DNA from: Blastocladiella emersonii ATCC 22665 | Lineage: Eukaryota > Blastocladiomycota > Blastocladiomycetes > Blastocladiales > Blastocladiaceae | Length of the DNA stretch: 64,000 nucleotides | Assembly (NCBI GenBank): GCA_025594325.1 | Contig: JANHCV010000012.1 | Span: 558,001 to 622,000 of the forward strand | Direction of reading: 5' to 3' | Program-made: the position numbers and the translations under genes | The notes under the pieces: generated by a model | Databases searched by the model: none | What the model saw: only the letters and a program-made list of their open reading frames with translations | What the model was told of the DNA's origin: nothing | In this document: positions 63,600 through 64,000 of the stretch, one piece after another | Layout of the letters: each line of letters opens with the position of its first letter | How positions within the stretch are numbered: the first letter of the stretch is position 1

Positions 63600-64000
63600 G
63601 CGACTCCAGGAAGTGGTTAAGTGCTGAGAGATGTGTGGGAAGCCCATGGATGGCAAAACGTGGTTGCACGGATTAAAATGTGTGAGCACATGGAGGGCTT
63701 GTGCGACTTGGAGCGCAGCTTCATCACAAGGCTCGCAGTCCGTGACGTCAAGCTCCGTTAGCGTGCTCGGGAGGTCGCGAAGGTGGGCTGATGCACCAAC
63801 ATGCGGGAGAATGCACTTTTAGAACGAATGAAGCGGAAGGACCATCCGAAATGCGGTTCGGGACCAACAATCTAGCGCGCAAAGCAAGTGTCGCTGAGGT
63901 CAAGGTCGTGAACCGAAGCTGGAATCCGCAACGTGAGGAGACGTAGCAAGTCGATGGTGCTCGAAGCAAATGAGAGCGAGGTGGGAGGGGATGGTGATCG
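63600..64000 (-). pseudogene. LRR-family fragment, copy I (runs off right edge)
   Basis: Minus-strand text in two frames: LLRLLTLRIPASVHDLDLSD, ended by a TAG after TCFAR near 63870, and HLRDLPSTLTELDVTDCEPC further on. Both are RI-type LRR pieces like those in copies A-H. The frame change and the stop suggest decay, though an intron is not excluded. Its upstream part lies outside the window. Confidence 0.5.

Noticed and set aside
1-64000. tRNA, rRNA or CRISPR features
   Set aside because: I saw no cloverleaf-like B-box pairs, rRNA text or regularly spaced repeats, but a manual read can miss tRNAs; a tRNAscan run would settle it.

Overview
The window is nuclear DNA of a GC-rich, intron-containing eukaryote, most likely an early-diverging fungus. 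Genes are compact. Introns are 54-89 nt, nearly all start GTACG or a close variant and end TAG or CAG, and CTAAC/CTGAC branch-like motifs are common. Housekeeping genes (ERG11/CYP51, SUMO and its E1 subunit, GAA1, N-myristoyltransferase, a UBC8-type E2, a Prp19-complex subunit) fit a fungus. The ankyrin-like 'xLDEWLRSGLPL' / 'EWWRxSGL' repeats in a large paralogous family recall Blastocladiomycota such as Allomyces or Catenaria; that placement is inference from memory. The standard genetic code fits all intact genes.

Layout. 0-4.7 kb: three tandem minus-strand genes of an F-box-like/ankyrin-like/LRR family (first one cut by the window edge). 5.2-17.5 kb: conserved block with NMT (-), lysophospholipid acyltransferase (+), bHLH factor (-), a probably myristoylated LRR protein (+), SUMO E1 subunit AOS1 (+), an unknown four-exon gene (+) and a single-pass LRR membrane protein (-) with one LRR per exon. 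17.7-42.5 kb: accessory region with decayed gene pieces, further LRR-family genes (20.5 and 35.5 kb), two tandem copies of a large unidentified gene both carrying lesions (24.2-27.4 and 27.9-31.1 kb), a degraded Helitron-type Rep/helicase element (31.2-35.3 kb) with a shorter relative (22.3-24.0 kb), a Lys-rich-tailed protein (37.3-39.2 kb) and a large helical-repeat protein (40.3-42.6 kb). 42.9-45.7 kb: GAA1 (-) and SUMO (+). 45.7-54.3 kb: three more LRR-family genes (-) in gene-poor DNA. 54.6-63.3 kb: second conserved block with UBC8-like E2, CYP51, a TPMT-type methyltransferase and its pseudogene, free Met-R-sulfoxide reductase, BCAS2/SPF27 and an UNC93-like transporter. The right edge holds a ninth LRR-family fragment.

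How it fits together. Conserved blocks alternate with fast-evolving accessory blocks holding tandem LRR-family paralogs, pseudogenes and Helitron-like sequence. Two recurring upstream motifs with an ACGCGT core lie about 75-200 bp before accessory genes, and one also precedes the BCAS2 gene. SUMO and its E1 subunit are both present; an N-myristoyltransferase sits 3 kb from a gene whose product starts with a myristoylation signal. Exon coordinates were worked out by hand from reading phase and family similarity; none was tested against transcripts.
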